From Anaerolineae bacterium (lineage in GTDB: Bacteria > Chloroflexota > Anaerolineae > Aggregatilineales > Phototrophicaceae), in contig JABWBO010000033.1 in NCBI GenBank assembly GCA_013360465.1, positions 1 to 64,000 on the forward strand: a stretch of DNA of 64,000 bases. The letters run 5' to 3'. The notes below the pieces were generated by a model. That model saw only the letters and a list, made by a program, of their open reading frames with translations. It searched no databases and was not told the DNA's origin. A program made the translations under genes and the position numbers. This document shows positions 9,049 to 16,547 of this stretch, piece by piece (the stretch's first letter is position 1; every line of letters starts with the position of its first letter).

Positions 9049-10350
9049 TCACAGAGTTTTCCAACCCTCCCCGAAGACGAGGACGACTTCCGCCGCCAGG
9101 GCGAGCGCGTACAGCGCCCACAAGGCGCGCGGCAGGCGGCGATCCGCCTTCGTCAGCTGTTCCATCGCGAAGCTCAGGACGACGAAGGCGATCACCCCGG
9201 CGACGGCGCTGAGCGCGAAGCCGATCCCCTTGAGAAGCATCATATCGGGTACGCTGTCTTCAAGGAGGAAGCTCACGAAAATGCCGACCAGCCCGCCGAC
9301 CATCGCATTGCCTACAGCCACATCCGCCACGTTGCGCGGTGGAACCGTCGCGCCGCTGGTGGCGAAGCGCCGCGCCACCGTCAGGCAGGCGGTCATGCTG
9401 GCGACCGCCATGCTGAGCAGCACGCCGACGCCCGACAGACGCCCGAAAAGCGAGTAGGCGATCACAGCGCCGAAGAGGAGCGCCACCAGCCCGGAAACGC
9501 CCAGGAAGCCGAAGGCGGCGCGGTCACTCCAGTGGTCGGTATTCGGCAGCAGGCGGTCCAGCGCAAAGAGCAGGACCAGACAGGCGATCAGCGCTGCCAG
9601 CCACGCCGCCGCCGGCAGCGTGGGGATAAGGATCGAGCTGTACGGAAATGCGCCGGTCACCGCCCCGATCAGCGGCAGCGCCAGCGGCAGCCAGGTAGCC
9701 AGCGTCAGGAAGATGCTGGTCGCGCCGGAGACGGACTCGCGCGCCGGGTTGTCGGTCTGTGGGGCGAGCGGCGGCGCGGGGATTTGCGAGACGCGCTCGG
9801 CGGACTCTCGCCGCCGGCGGTTCTCCTGCGCCTGCCGTGCCCGACGGGCGGACTCGCGCTCGATGCCGACATGGGCGCACAGCGCGTCGATCAGCCGGCT
9901 GATCTGCGCCTCATAGTCCCCCGCGCGGCGGATATCCACCCGCTGATGGTTGATCAGCCGGGCGGGCACGGCGCTCTGTTCGTCGCCGCCGACCAGCACC
10001 GGAAAGATGCGCTTGCTGAACGCCTCGGCAAAGGCGATCTCCCGCCGCACCCAGGTGGACTCGTTGGCGCTTGCCGAAAGCAGCACGATCACCCCGCCGC
10101 TGCTCTTGATGGCGCTTTCGATCTCCCGCTCCCATTCCGGCGTCCCCGGAACAAGCCGCTCGTCCGTCCAGACGGACAGCCCTTCGGCGCGCAGCGAATC
10201 GCGGACGCGCGCCATCGCCGCGACATCCTTTCGGCTGTAGCTGATAAAAATCGCCCTGGCAGAATCGGTGATCGGCGGCATGGCAGCGAATCGATTGAAG
10301 ATCGTCGAATGGTTCATCACGAGACTATCACAGAACGCGCAATTCGTCAT
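9049..10350 (-). CDS. TIR-domain protein with C-terminal transmembrane region
   Basis: 433-residue protein. Residues about 31-165 form a bacterial TIR domain: AIFISYSRKD opens it, VWTDERLVPGTPEW follows, and WVRREI carries the glutamate that in SARM1-type TIR domains is the NAD-cleaving residue. A charged Arg/Glu-rich linker (about 170-200) leads to some six hydrophobic helices (about 215-425). The N-terminus is unsure: M1, M12 (10317) or M24 (10281) are possible and none has a clear Shine-Dalgarno. No ThsA, SAVED, nuclease or other known TIR partner lies beside it. Similar TIR-membrane proteins may serve defence or signalling. The NADase activity is inferred from the retained Glu, not shown. 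Confidence 0.85.
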   Translation of the reverse strand: MTNCAFCDSLVMNHSTIFNRFAAMPPITDSARAIFISYSRKDVAAMARVRDSLRAEGLSVWTDERLVPGTPEWEREIESAIKSSGGVIVLLSASANESTWVRREIAFAEAFSKRIFPVLVGGDEQSAVPARLINHQRVDIRRAGDYEAQISRLIDALCAHVGIERESARRARQAQENRRRRESAERVSQIPAPPLAPQTDNPARESVSGATSIFLTLATWLPLALPLIGAVTGAFPYSSILIPTLPAAAWLAALIACLVLLFALDRLLPNTDHWSDRAAFGFLGVSGLVALLFGAVIAYSLFGRLSGVGVLLSMAVASMTACLTVARRFATSGATVPPRNVADVAVGNAMVGGLVGIFVSFLLEDSVPDMMLLKGIGFALSAVAGVIAFVVLSFAMEQLTKADRRLPRALWALYALALAAEVVLVFGEGWKTL

Positions 10351-10457
10351 CTACCCCCCCAACGCTATTCCTGCCGCCCGCGCACTTCTGCGGTATCCTT
10401 GATGTATGTTCTCGACAAATTAATCTCAGGGCGCTTTCCCCTCACAGGAGCGATCAC

Positions 10458-11354
10458 ATGACGGAGCGCGTCGGATTCATCGGGTTGGGCATCATGGGTC
10501 AGGGGATGACCCTCAACCTGCTTAAGGCGGGTTTCCCCGTCACGGTGTGGAACCGCACCGCCGCCAAAATGGAGCAGGCGCTCGCGGCAGGCGCAGCGGC
10601 GGGCACGTCGCCTGCCGACGTGGCTGCAAGAAGCGACATCATCATCACCTGCGTCAGCGATACGCCCGACGTGCAGGCGGTGCTGCTCGGCGAAAACGGC
10701 GTCATTTACGGCGCAAAGCCGGGCGCGCTGGTCATCGACATGAGTACCATCAGCCCCGGCGCAACCCGCGAGATGGCGGCGGCGCTGGCGGAAAAGGGCG
10801 TCGCCATGCTCGATGCGCCGGTCAGCGGCGGTAGCGAGGGCGCGGCGAAAGGGACGCTGAGCATCATGGTCGGCGGCGACAGCGACGCCTACGAACGGGC
10901 GCAGCCGATCTTCAAGGCGATGGGCAAGACGATCACCCGTGTCGGCGACATCGGCGCGGGGCAGATGGTCAAACTGGTCAATCAGGTGTTGGTGGTGGTC
11001 AACGGCTTGGCGGTCTGCGAGGCGCTGCTGCTGGCACAGGCGGGCGGCTTGGACCTGCAAACGACCATCGACGCGGTGGCGGGCGGCGCGGCGGGCAGCT
11101 GGATGCTGAGTATGCGCGGACCGCAGATCGCCCGGCGCGACTGGCGTCCCGGTTTCACCATCGACCTGCAGCAGAAGGATGTGCGGCTGGTGCTGGAAGC
11201 GGCGCAGGAACTCGGCGTGCCGATGCTGGCGACCAGCCTGGTCAGCAACCTCTACCGTACGCTTCAGCAGCGCGGACTGGGGAGCGAGGGCAATCACGCC
11301 CTGGTCAAGGCGCTGGAAAACCTGGCGGGCATTGAAGTCGGTCAGAAAGGCTAG
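10458..11354 (+). CDS. 3-hydroxyisobutyrate dehydrogenase-family beta-hydroxyacid dehydrogenase
   Basis: Cytosolic NAD(P)-dependent oxidoreductase of 298 residues in the family of 3-hydroxyisobutyrate dehydrogenase and tartronate semialdehyde reductase. The N-terminal Rossmann motif is GFIGLGIMGQGM (residues 6-17). The substrate loop DAPVSGGSEGA is near residues 119-129, and the catalytic lysine is Lys172 in GQMVKLVNQ. Length is normal. The start has an AGGAG-like site in the CACAGGAGCGATCAC leader. The FAD-dependent oxidoreductase gene begins six bases after its stop, so the two are one operon. Which hydroxyacid is used cannot be told from sequence; the neighbouring enolase-superfamily enzyme suggests sugar-acid breakdown. 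Confidence 0.9.
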   Translation: MTERVGFIGLGIMGQGMTLNLLKAGFPVTVWNRTAAKMEQALAAGAAAGTSPADVAARSDIIITCVSDTPDVQAVLLGENGVIYGAKPGALVIDMSTISPGATREMAAALAEKGVAMLDAPVSGGSEGAAKGTLSIMVGGDSDAYERAQPIFKAMGKTITRVGDIGAGQMVKLVNQVLVVVNGLAVCEALLLAQAGGLDLQTTIDAVAGGAAGSWMLSMRGPQIARRDWRPGFTIDLQQKDVRLVLEAAQELGVPMLATSLVSNLYRTLQQRGLGSEGNHALVKALENLAGIEVGQKG

Positions 11355-11359
11355 CGGCG

Positions 11360-12700
11360 ATGTCCTCACCTTCCGGCGACAAATACCTGCTCCATCCGAC
11401 CCAGGACGCCATGCCGAAGACCGCTGACGTGGTGGTCATCGGCGGAGGACCGACCGGCGCGGCGGCGGTCTGGGCGATGGAACGAGCGCGCCCCGGCCTC
11501 AGGACGCTCCTGATCGAACGCGAGGAGCGGCTCGGCGCGGGCAGCTCGCTCGCCTCGCTGGAGAACTACCGCACCTGCTGGCCCAACATCCCGATCATGA
11601 AGCAGATGCAGCGCAGCGTCGCGGTCCTGCATAATGCCGACGCTTATCTGGGCGAAGGGGCGGCGCAGTCGATTCACCTCAAGGAGCAGGGCTATCTCTT
11701 CCTGGCGATGGGCGAATCACACGCCGAGGCGCTGAAGAAAGATGTCGCCCGCCTGCACGCCATCGGGCTGCGCCATATCGAATACCTGGATGCCGGCGAG
11801 GTGGGCAGCCGCTACCCGGCGCTGCGTGATGTGGTCGTCGCCGCCAAATGGGACCCGACCGCCGGCTGGATGGACTCCAACGCGCTGATTCACGCCTTCG
11901 TGCGCGCCGCCCCGAACGCGCGGGTGCTGCTCGGCGTCACCTCGACGCAGATTCGCACCCAGGGCGGGCGCGTCGTCGGCGTGCGCACGCCGCTGGGGGA
12001 CATCGACGCGCCCGTCGTCATCCTCGCCGCCGGAGCCTGGGCGCCGTTGATCGCCAGAGAGTCCGGGATCGCCCTGCCGATCATCCTGCGCCCCCGGCAG
12101 AGCTTCACCACCGGCTACCGGCACACCTCGTTTGGGTCCGACTGGCCCATGCTGATCGGCGAGCCGCCCGCGCCGCACGTCCGCCCGGAGGCGGGGGAAG
12201 GCGCGATCTTCGGTTGGGAGTATCACTGGCACAGCAAATGGGCGCCGGAGCTGGAGCCAAACCCGGAACACGACGCCGTCCGCGAACCGAGCGACGCCCT
12301 CAATCGGCTGAAAGACCCGCGCTTCCCCTCGCTGACGCTGGCGCTGATGGCGCGGCAGTTCAGACACGGCGAAGGCGAAGGCTTCAACGATCCGCGTTAT
12401 CTGCGCGGGCTGTACCACAATATCGGCTACTACGTCTACCGCGACGAGACCGCCGCCTATACCGTTCAGCCGGATGGGACGCGGCTCCCCTACGAGAGCG
12501 AACGGGCGATCATCTGCCCGCATCCCGACGTGCCAGGGCTGATCCTGTCGGTGGCGCATGTGGGGCACGGCGTCATGACCTCGCCCGCCGCCGGTGAGCT
12601 TGCCGCCGCCTATGCGCTCGGCTTGCCCCTGCCCGACCCGGACTACGCCGCCTTCAGTCTGGACGTACCCTACGTGGACTACGACGCGCCGGTGCTGTAA
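11360..12700 (+). CDS. FAD-dependent oxidoreductase of the DAO family
   Basis: Flavoenzyme of 446 residues. The dinucleotide-binding GGGPTGAAA motif lies near residue 29 after the beta strand VVVIG. The chain continues as a D-amino acid oxidase/sarcosine oxidase-like fold, with a second FAD-contact strand VVILAAGAWAPL near residues 219-230 and the C-terminal HVGHGVMTSPAAGE segment near residue 405. The start at 11360 is favoured by tight spacing to the preceding gene; a second Met at 11411 directly before the FAD strand is also possible. It is co-transcribed with the hydroxyacid dehydrogenase. The likely reaction is oxidation of a secondary amine or hydroxyacid to feed that enzyme, but the substrate is not known. 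Confidence 0.86.
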   Translation: MSSPSGDKYLLHPTQDAMPKTADVVVIGGGPTGAAAVWAMERARPGLRTLLIEREERLGAGSSLASLENYRTCWPNIPIMKQMQRSVAVLHNADAYLGEGAAQSIHLKEQGYLFLAMGESHAEALKKDVARLHAIGLRHIEYLDAGEVGSRYPALRDVVVAAKWDPTAGWMDSNALIHAFVRAAPNARVLLGVTSTQIRTQGGRVVGVRTPLGDIDAPVVILAAGAWAPLIARESGIALPIILRPRQSFTTGYRHTSFGSDWPMLIGEPPAPHVRPEAGEGAIFGWEYHWHSKWAPELEPNPEHDAVREPSDALNRLKDPRFPSLTLALMARQFRHGEGEGFNDPRYLRGLYHNIGYYVYRDETAAYTVQPDGTRLPYESERAIICPHPDVPGLILSVAHVGHGVMTSPAAGELAAAYALGLPLPDPDYAAFSLDVPYVDYDAPVL

Positions 12701-12725
12701 GGTCAGCCTGCTTCCCCGACCAAAC

Positions 12726-12749
12726 CAGGGCGCGGCACATCGCGCCCTG
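12726..12749. terminator. Hairpin between convergent operons
   Basis: CAGGGCGCG (12726-12734) and CGCGCCCTG (12741-12749) form a nine-base-pair GC-rich stem with a six-base loop. It has no T-run, so it may be a weak or factor-assisted terminator for the plus-strand operon ending at 12700 and the minus-strand operon ending at 12857. Confidence 0.4.
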
Positions 12750-12856
12750 ATCGTCTCGCAGTCCTCTCACGGTGCATCTGCATCCTTCACAATGCGCCGG
12801 CGAACTCTCTGCCGCATTCCGGCATGATCTTCAGGGTTTGGGAAGCAGCGCCTTCC

Positions 12857-13879
12857 CTACCCTCCAGACGCCACCGCGTATTCCGGCTCGAAGCCGATCA
12901 GCGCCCGCGCCCGCGCGATGCTCACCAGCGCGGCAGGACCGGAGAGATCGGCGGTGTAGCGCCGAACGTTCGGGAAGAAGAGCCGGGCGAGGGCGCGCCC
13001 GTCGTATCCCAGATAATTGCGCCGATCATTGATGAACAGCGCGTGTGCGCCTTCGTAAGCGGCGGTCAGGCTCTTCTCGATGGACTGCGCCGCATCACGC
13101 ACGTCCAGCGCCGCCCAGAAATTGGGACGGTCGAACTCGAAGATGCGGAAAAGCGTTTCCGCCGACTCGAAAAGAGCGGTCAGCGGCGACTCGTTCGGTC
13201 GGTAGTCGAACGGTCTTCCGGCGCGCCACGCGCGATCCATCTTCCGCAGCCGCGCCATTTGCGCCCGGCGCTTCCCAACCGGCAGTGCCGCCAGATCATC
13301 GACCGCCTGGCGCGCTTCGCTCCGCCGCGCCTGCACATCCTCGCGCTCGCCGTAGCCCGGCGACAGCACCGCCGGAAAGCGCAGCGCCGTGCTGGAAATG
13401 CCATCGCGCCGCCAGAAATACGCGCCGATGGACTCGTCGATCTGCTTGGAGAACGAATACGGATCGGTGGTGAGCGTCGGATGATCTTCATCGACCGGCA
13501 GATAGCGCGGCGCATGCTCGACCGTCCCATAGTAGAAGCCGTAGGCGTTGATCGAACTCGCCTGTACCACCCGGCGGATGCCCGTCTTTGCCGCCGCCTC
13601 AAAGACGTTGAACGTCCCCGCCGCGTTCACCTGAAAGACGCTGCTCGCCTGCGCCATGGTGGGCGACCGCAGCGCCGCCAGATGGATGACCGCGTCGCAG
13701 CCTTCCATCGCCTTCAGCAGCGCGTCAAAATGCAGGATGTCGCCCTGCACGTGTTCGATGTCGTCGGGTTCTTTGAGCAGCGTCAGATCAAGGGTGCGCA
13801 CCTGCCAGCCCTTCATCAGCATGTGTTCGCAGGTCGTCTTGCCGATCAGTCCAGTACCGCCGGTGACCAGTACGCGCAT
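12857..13879 (-). CDS. NAD-dependent epimerase/dehydratase (extended SDR)
   Basis: Cytosolic extended short-chain dehydrogenase of 340 residues. The nucleotide-binding motif is TGGTGLIG at residues 7-14. The catalytic YxxxK is in DPYSFSKQ, after the SSINAYG strand. These are standard for NDP-sugar epimerases, uronate dehydrogenases and related enzymes. The chain has a normal length and an Arg-rich insertion near residues 190-220. It starts seven bases after the stop of the enolase-superfamily gene, forming a two-gene operon convergent with the hydroxyacid dehydrogenase and FAD enzyme genes. With these neighbours, a sugar or sugar-acid substrate is more likely than a cell-wall precursor, but this is inference. 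Confidence 0.88.
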   Translation of the reverse strand: MRVLVTGGTGLIGKTTCEHMLMKGWQVRTLDLTLLKEPDDIEHVQGDILHFDALLKAMEGCDAVIHLAALRSPTMAQASSVFQVNAAGTFNVFEAAAKTGIRRVVQASSINAYGFYYGTVEHAPRYLPVDEDHPTLTTDPYSFSKQIDESIGAYFWRRDGISSTALRFPAVLSPGYGEREDVQARRSEARQAVDDLAALPVGKRRAQMARLRKMDRAWRAGRPFDYRPNESPLTALFESAETLFRIFEFDRPNFWAALDVRDAAQSIEKSLTAAYEGAHALFINDRRNYLGYDGRALARLFFPNVRRYTADLSGPAALVSIARARALIGFEPEYAVASGG

Positions 13880-13886
13880 GATCGCC

Positions 13887-15161
13887 CTAACTCCACAGCC
13901 GGTCGTGCGACCGCTCGTTGTTCCAGAAATCGGTCGATTCGAAGATGCCCGGGTCGTCGGGGTGCAGGAATTCGCGGCAGGCGTCCAGGTTGAGATCGGT
14001 GAAGCCCAGCCCCGGCGTCTCCGGCACGCGGATCACGCCATCCTGCACAAGCGGATCAGGCAACCCGTTGACCAGGTGATTCCAGGCGGGGATATCCGCC
14101 GAGTGATTCTCCAGCGCCAGGAAGTTCTCGGTCGCGGCGGCGGCGTGGACGCTAGCGAGCGCGGCGACCGGCGACCCCGCCATGTGCAGCGCCATCGCTA
14201 CCCCGTGATCCTGCGCTTCGTCGCCGACCTTCTTCAGCTCCATCATGCCGCCGACGGTCATCACGTCCGGGTGGACGACGGCGATGCCCCGTCTTTCCAG
14301 CAGTGGGCGGAAATTCTCTTTCAGGTAGATGTCTTCGCCGGTGCAGATCGGCGTCGTGACCGATTCCGCCAGGCGGACGTACTGGTCGGCGAACTGCCAG
14401 GGGATCATGTCCTCGTACCATGCCAGCGTGAACGGGTCAAGCGCCCGCCCCAGTCGGATGCACGACTCCAGGTTGAGATGTCCGAAGTGATCTGCCGCCA
14501 GCGGGAATTCGTAGCCGATCTGATCGCGGATCGCGCCGACATATTCGACCAGCGTGTCGATGCCTTTGGTGGTGATCTGAATGCCGGTGAACGGGTGCAT
14601 GATGTCGCGCGTCCCGATCATACCAGGAGGCGCGTTGAGCGCGCCGGGCAGATCGGCGACCAGGTCGATGCCGATGTCCATCTTGAGGAAGCGGTAGCCC
14701 TGTCCCATGCGCCGCTTGAGCTGCGCCACCATCGCCGCCGGGTCTTTTTCCGACGGGGTATCGGAGTAGCACAGGATGCTGTCGCGGAATTTACCGCCCA
14801 GCAGTTGGTACGCCGGCACGCCATACGCCTTACCCGCCAGGTCGAACAGCGCCATTTCGATGGCGGACACGCCGCCGCCCTGGCGCGCGTGATGCCCGAA
14901 CTGCTTGATCTTGCGGAAGATCTGGTCGATGTTGCGGGGGTTTTCGCCCAGGATGCGGCTCTTGAGCATCAGCGCATAGGTCTCGCTGCCCCAGTCGCGC
15001 ACCTCGCCGTAACCGGAGATGCCCTGGTTGGTGTCGATGCGGATGATGATGCAGTCCATCGGCAGGCGGCACAGCCGCAGCGCCACCAGGTCCGTGATGC
15101 GCAGCTCTGATGGATGCGAGTACGGGGTGACGTGCTGCTCTACCGAAGAGGTTTGGCTCAC
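13887..15161 (-). CDS. Mandelate racemase/muconate lactonizing enzyme-family (enolase superfamily) dehydratase
   Basis: Cytosolic Mg-dependent enzyme of 424 residues that removes a proton next to a carboxylate, usually to dehydrate or racemise sugar acids. The C-terminal barrel shows the three expected metal ligands: Asp in AADHFGH, Glu in WYEDM and Glu in TGEDIY. The Asp-His dyad is probably Asp in HPDVMTVGG with His in ALHMAGSP. At the KxK position the sequence reads KMD, so the usual second lysine is absent, pointing to a one-base mechanism with the histidine. The start is a GTG preceded by AGGAG. The gene leads an operon with the epimerase. It most resembles galactonate/glucarate-type dehydratases, but the substrate is unassigned. 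Confidence 0.88.
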   Translation of the reverse strand: MSQTSSVEQHVTPYSHPSELRITDLVALRLCRLPMDCIIIRIDTNQGISGYGEVRDWGSETYALMLKSRILGENPRNIDQIFRKIKQFGHHARQGGGVSAIEMALFDLAGKAYGVPAYQLLGGKFRDSILCYSDTPSEKDPAAMVAQLKRRMGQGYRFLKMDIGIDLVADLPGALNAPPGMIGTRDIMHPFTGIQITTKGIDTLVEYVGAIRDQIGYEFPLAADHFGHLNLESCIRLGRALDPFTLAWYEDMIPWQFADQYVRLAESVTTPICTGEDIYLKENFRPLLERRGIAVVHPDVMTVGGMMELKKVGDEAQDHGVAMALHMAGSPVAALASVHAAAATENFLALENHSADIPAWNHLVNGLPDPLVQDGVIRVPETPGLGFTDLNLDACREFLHPDDPGIFESTDFWNNERSHDRLWS

Positions 15162-15247
15162 GGTGGCTCTCCTATTAAGTTGAAAGAAAGGGGTCGTTCC
15201 GACTCCGCTGCCCGTAAGTATAACGCGCCGCCGCCATCATTGAGGAC

Positions 15248-15275
15248 AAAAAAAAGGCGCCTTGGCGGCGCCTTT
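15248..15275 (-). terminator. Rho-independent terminator for the gene at 15348-15824
   Basis: On the minus strand a nine-base-pair stem (AAAGGCGCC at 15267-15275 read in reverse, paired with 15253-15261) is followed by a run of eight T (15248-15255 are A on plus). It sits 72 bases past the stop of the minus-strand gene. Confidence 0.85.
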
Positions 15276-15347
15276 ATCAGGGTTTGGACGCAGCTTCAGT
15301 TTCCCGAAGCCGCGCCCACAGTGAAAGGGGAGGACATGCACAGCAGG

Positions 15348-15824
15348 CTAACGGACTGCTGTCACCGAGGAGGATTTCACTTGGCGAATCGAGCGTTTCA
15401 GACTGACAGAGCGCGTCGTGTCGCACGGTCCCTGAGACCGCCACAGCACCTCGCCTTCGGCGTTCACCAGCAGCGTATACATCGACGCGACCGTCGGAAT
15501 ATCCAGCGCGCGGTTAAAATCATTCAGGTCGGTGCGCACGGCGAAGGTGGCAATGCCGGGCTGCGCCGAGACCATCCGCCGCAGCAGGACATCCTGCGCG
15601 ACCTGAAACCAGTAGGGCAGCAGCGGCACGACGAAGAGCTGATACAGCGCCACGCCACCCAGGCTGTCGCGCATTTCGTCGAGCGCCAGATGCCAGCTCG
15701 CCATCTGCGCCCCTTGTTCGCGGGCGAAAGCGACGATGACGATATTGTGCCGTCCGCTGAAATCGCGTGGCAGCGTCAGGCTGCGACCATCGATGCCAGA
15801 GACGCTGAGGGTAGGAAAACGCAT
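15348..15824 (-). CDS. Thioredoxin-fold-like protein lacking redox cysteines
   Basis: 158-residue cytosolic protein. The pattern of a beta strand NIVIVAFA at residues 27-34, a helix, a VPLLPYWF-containing segment and a later strand YTLLVNAEGEVLWRSQG resembles the AhpC/TSA or ATP10-like thioredoxin fold. The only cysteine is near the C-terminus (GPCDTT), so it cannot act as an ordinary peroxiredoxin. It may be a chaperone-like or binding member of the fold. The ATG at 15824 follows GGAAGATAGGCG. It is a single-gene unit with its own terminator. The fold call is from strand and loop patterns only and should be treated as tentative. Confidence 0.6.
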   Translation of the reverse strand: MRFPTLSVSGIDGRSLTLPRDFSGRHNIVIVAFAREQGAQMASWHLALDEMRDSLGGVALYQLFVVPLLPYWFQVAQDVLLRRMVSAQPGIATFAVRTDLNDFNRALDIPTVASMYTLLVNAEGEVLWRSQGPCDTTRSVSLKRSIRQVKSSSVTAVR

Positions 15825-15974
15825 CGCCTATCTTCCATCCATTTACGACTTTCACAGTCTATCACGATTTTCACGAATCTGCACAGGACTATGTTCCCAC
15901 CCGGCGGGCGCGGCAACCGTTAGAATGCGGTTAAACTTGTTGTACAGAATCGCGAAACGGGTTTATGCTACATA

Positions 15975-16003
15975 TTGACACGGTAGGAGCGCCGGACTAG
16001 AAT
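15975..16003 (+). promoter_or_regulatory. Near-consensus sigma-70 promoter for tRNA-Ala
   Basis: TTGACA at 15975-15980, a spacer of exactly 17 bases, and TAGAAT at 15998-16003. Transcription would start near 16010, about 16 bases before the mature tRNA. The match is five of six in the -10 box and six of six in the -35 box, which is unusual in this GC-rich window and fits a highly expressed stable RNA. Confidence 0.85.
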
Positions 16004-16025
16004 TCGGTTTCGCAAGAGAACACGT

Positions 16026-16098
16026 GGGCCTATAGCTCAGCTGGAAGAGCGCTTCAATGGCATTGAAGAGGTCAGGGGTTCAAGTCCCCTTAGGTCCA
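16026..16098 (+). tRNA. tRNA-Ala (anticodon GGC)
   Basis: 73-nt cloverleaf. The acceptor stem GGGCCTA pairs with TAGGTCC and includes the G3:U70 wobble pair that marks alanine tRNAs. The anticodon stem is CTTCA/TGAAG with loop ATGGCAT, giving anticodon GGC, which reads GCC and GCT. The T arm is AGGGG-TTCAAGT-CCCCT. The discriminator base is A and CCA is not encoded. A consensus promoter precedes it and a terminator follows. Confidence 0.97.
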
Positions 16099-16109
16099 CA
16101 GCCGGTTCG

Positions 16110-16151
16110 AAAAGTCCCCTCCATCGTGCAGCGACCGAAGGGGACTTTTTT
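16110..16151 (+). terminator. Terminator downstream of tRNA-Ala
   Basis: AAAAGTCCCCT (16110-16120) pairs over 11 bases with AGGGGACTTTT (16139-16149), and the T-run continues to 16151. The left arm repeats a word of the tRNA T-arm (AAGTCCCCT), so the right arm could also pair with the tRNA 3' half in an unprocessed transcript. Confidence 0.8.
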
Positions 16152-16179
16152 GTTCTCTGCCTTGGAAAGGTGAACAGTC

Positions 16180-16359
16180 GTGGCGAAACAACGACGCAAG
16201 CTGCTGGACGATGTGGCTGAGCGACTTCGCAATCTGCTTGGGGAGCTTGAGCGACTTATCAACCCCCAGCCGCAGCAGAAGCCCGTCCGCGTGCCGGTAC
16301 CGGTCCCGGTTCCGGTGCAGCCGCAGCGCCGTCCGCGACTGAACGCCCCGTACCGCTAG
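16180..16359 (+). CDS. Small proline-rich basic protein (59 residues)
   Basis: A GTG at 16180 with GGAAAGGTG seven bases upstream opens a 59-residue frame ending in TAG at 16357. The first half (VAKQRRKLLDDVAERLRNLL) is a strongly amphipathic basic helix that runs on through GELERL. The second half is a run of Pro-Val repeats (PVPVPVPV) and an Arg-rich end. It sits between the tRNA terminator and a second strong terminator, so it could be its own short transcript. The periodicity, Shine-Dalgarno and flanking terminator support a real gene rather than chance. I do not recognise the family; a membrane- or nucleic-acid-binding peptide is possible. Confidence 0.65.
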   Translation: MAKQRRKLLDDVAERLRNLLGELERLINPQPQQKPVRVPVPVPVPVQPQRRPRLNAPYR

Positions 16360-16400
16360 AGGCAAAACTCCCTCTCGCGCCTCCGGGATCAGTCCGCCCG

Positions 16401-16448
16401 AAGACACAAGCGCCGCGCCCCAGACGGTGCGCTCGCTTGTGTCTTTTT
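16401..16448 (+). terminator. Strong terminator downstream of the small proline-rich gene
   Basis: AAGACACAAGCG (16401-16412) pairs perfectly over 12 bases with CGCTTGTGTCTT (16434-16445), followed by T to 16448. It separates the small gene from leuS. Confidence 0.85.
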
Positions 16449-16547
16449 GTTTGCCTGGATTCTGTTATAGTTTCTCGCATGATGATCATGGAAAGAGCGC
16501 GAGGGAAACCGCAGCCCTCTTGCCAGACCGCTCGACAAAGGTGAAAG

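Noticed and set aside
9049-10350. TIR protein as part of a Thoeris system
   Set aside because: No ThsA-like NADase or other Thoeris partner lies beside it within the window.
16450-16547. Possible T-box or other riboswitch before leuS
   Set aside because: The gap after the terminator is only about 100 bases, with no T-box sequence, specifier stem or second terminator.
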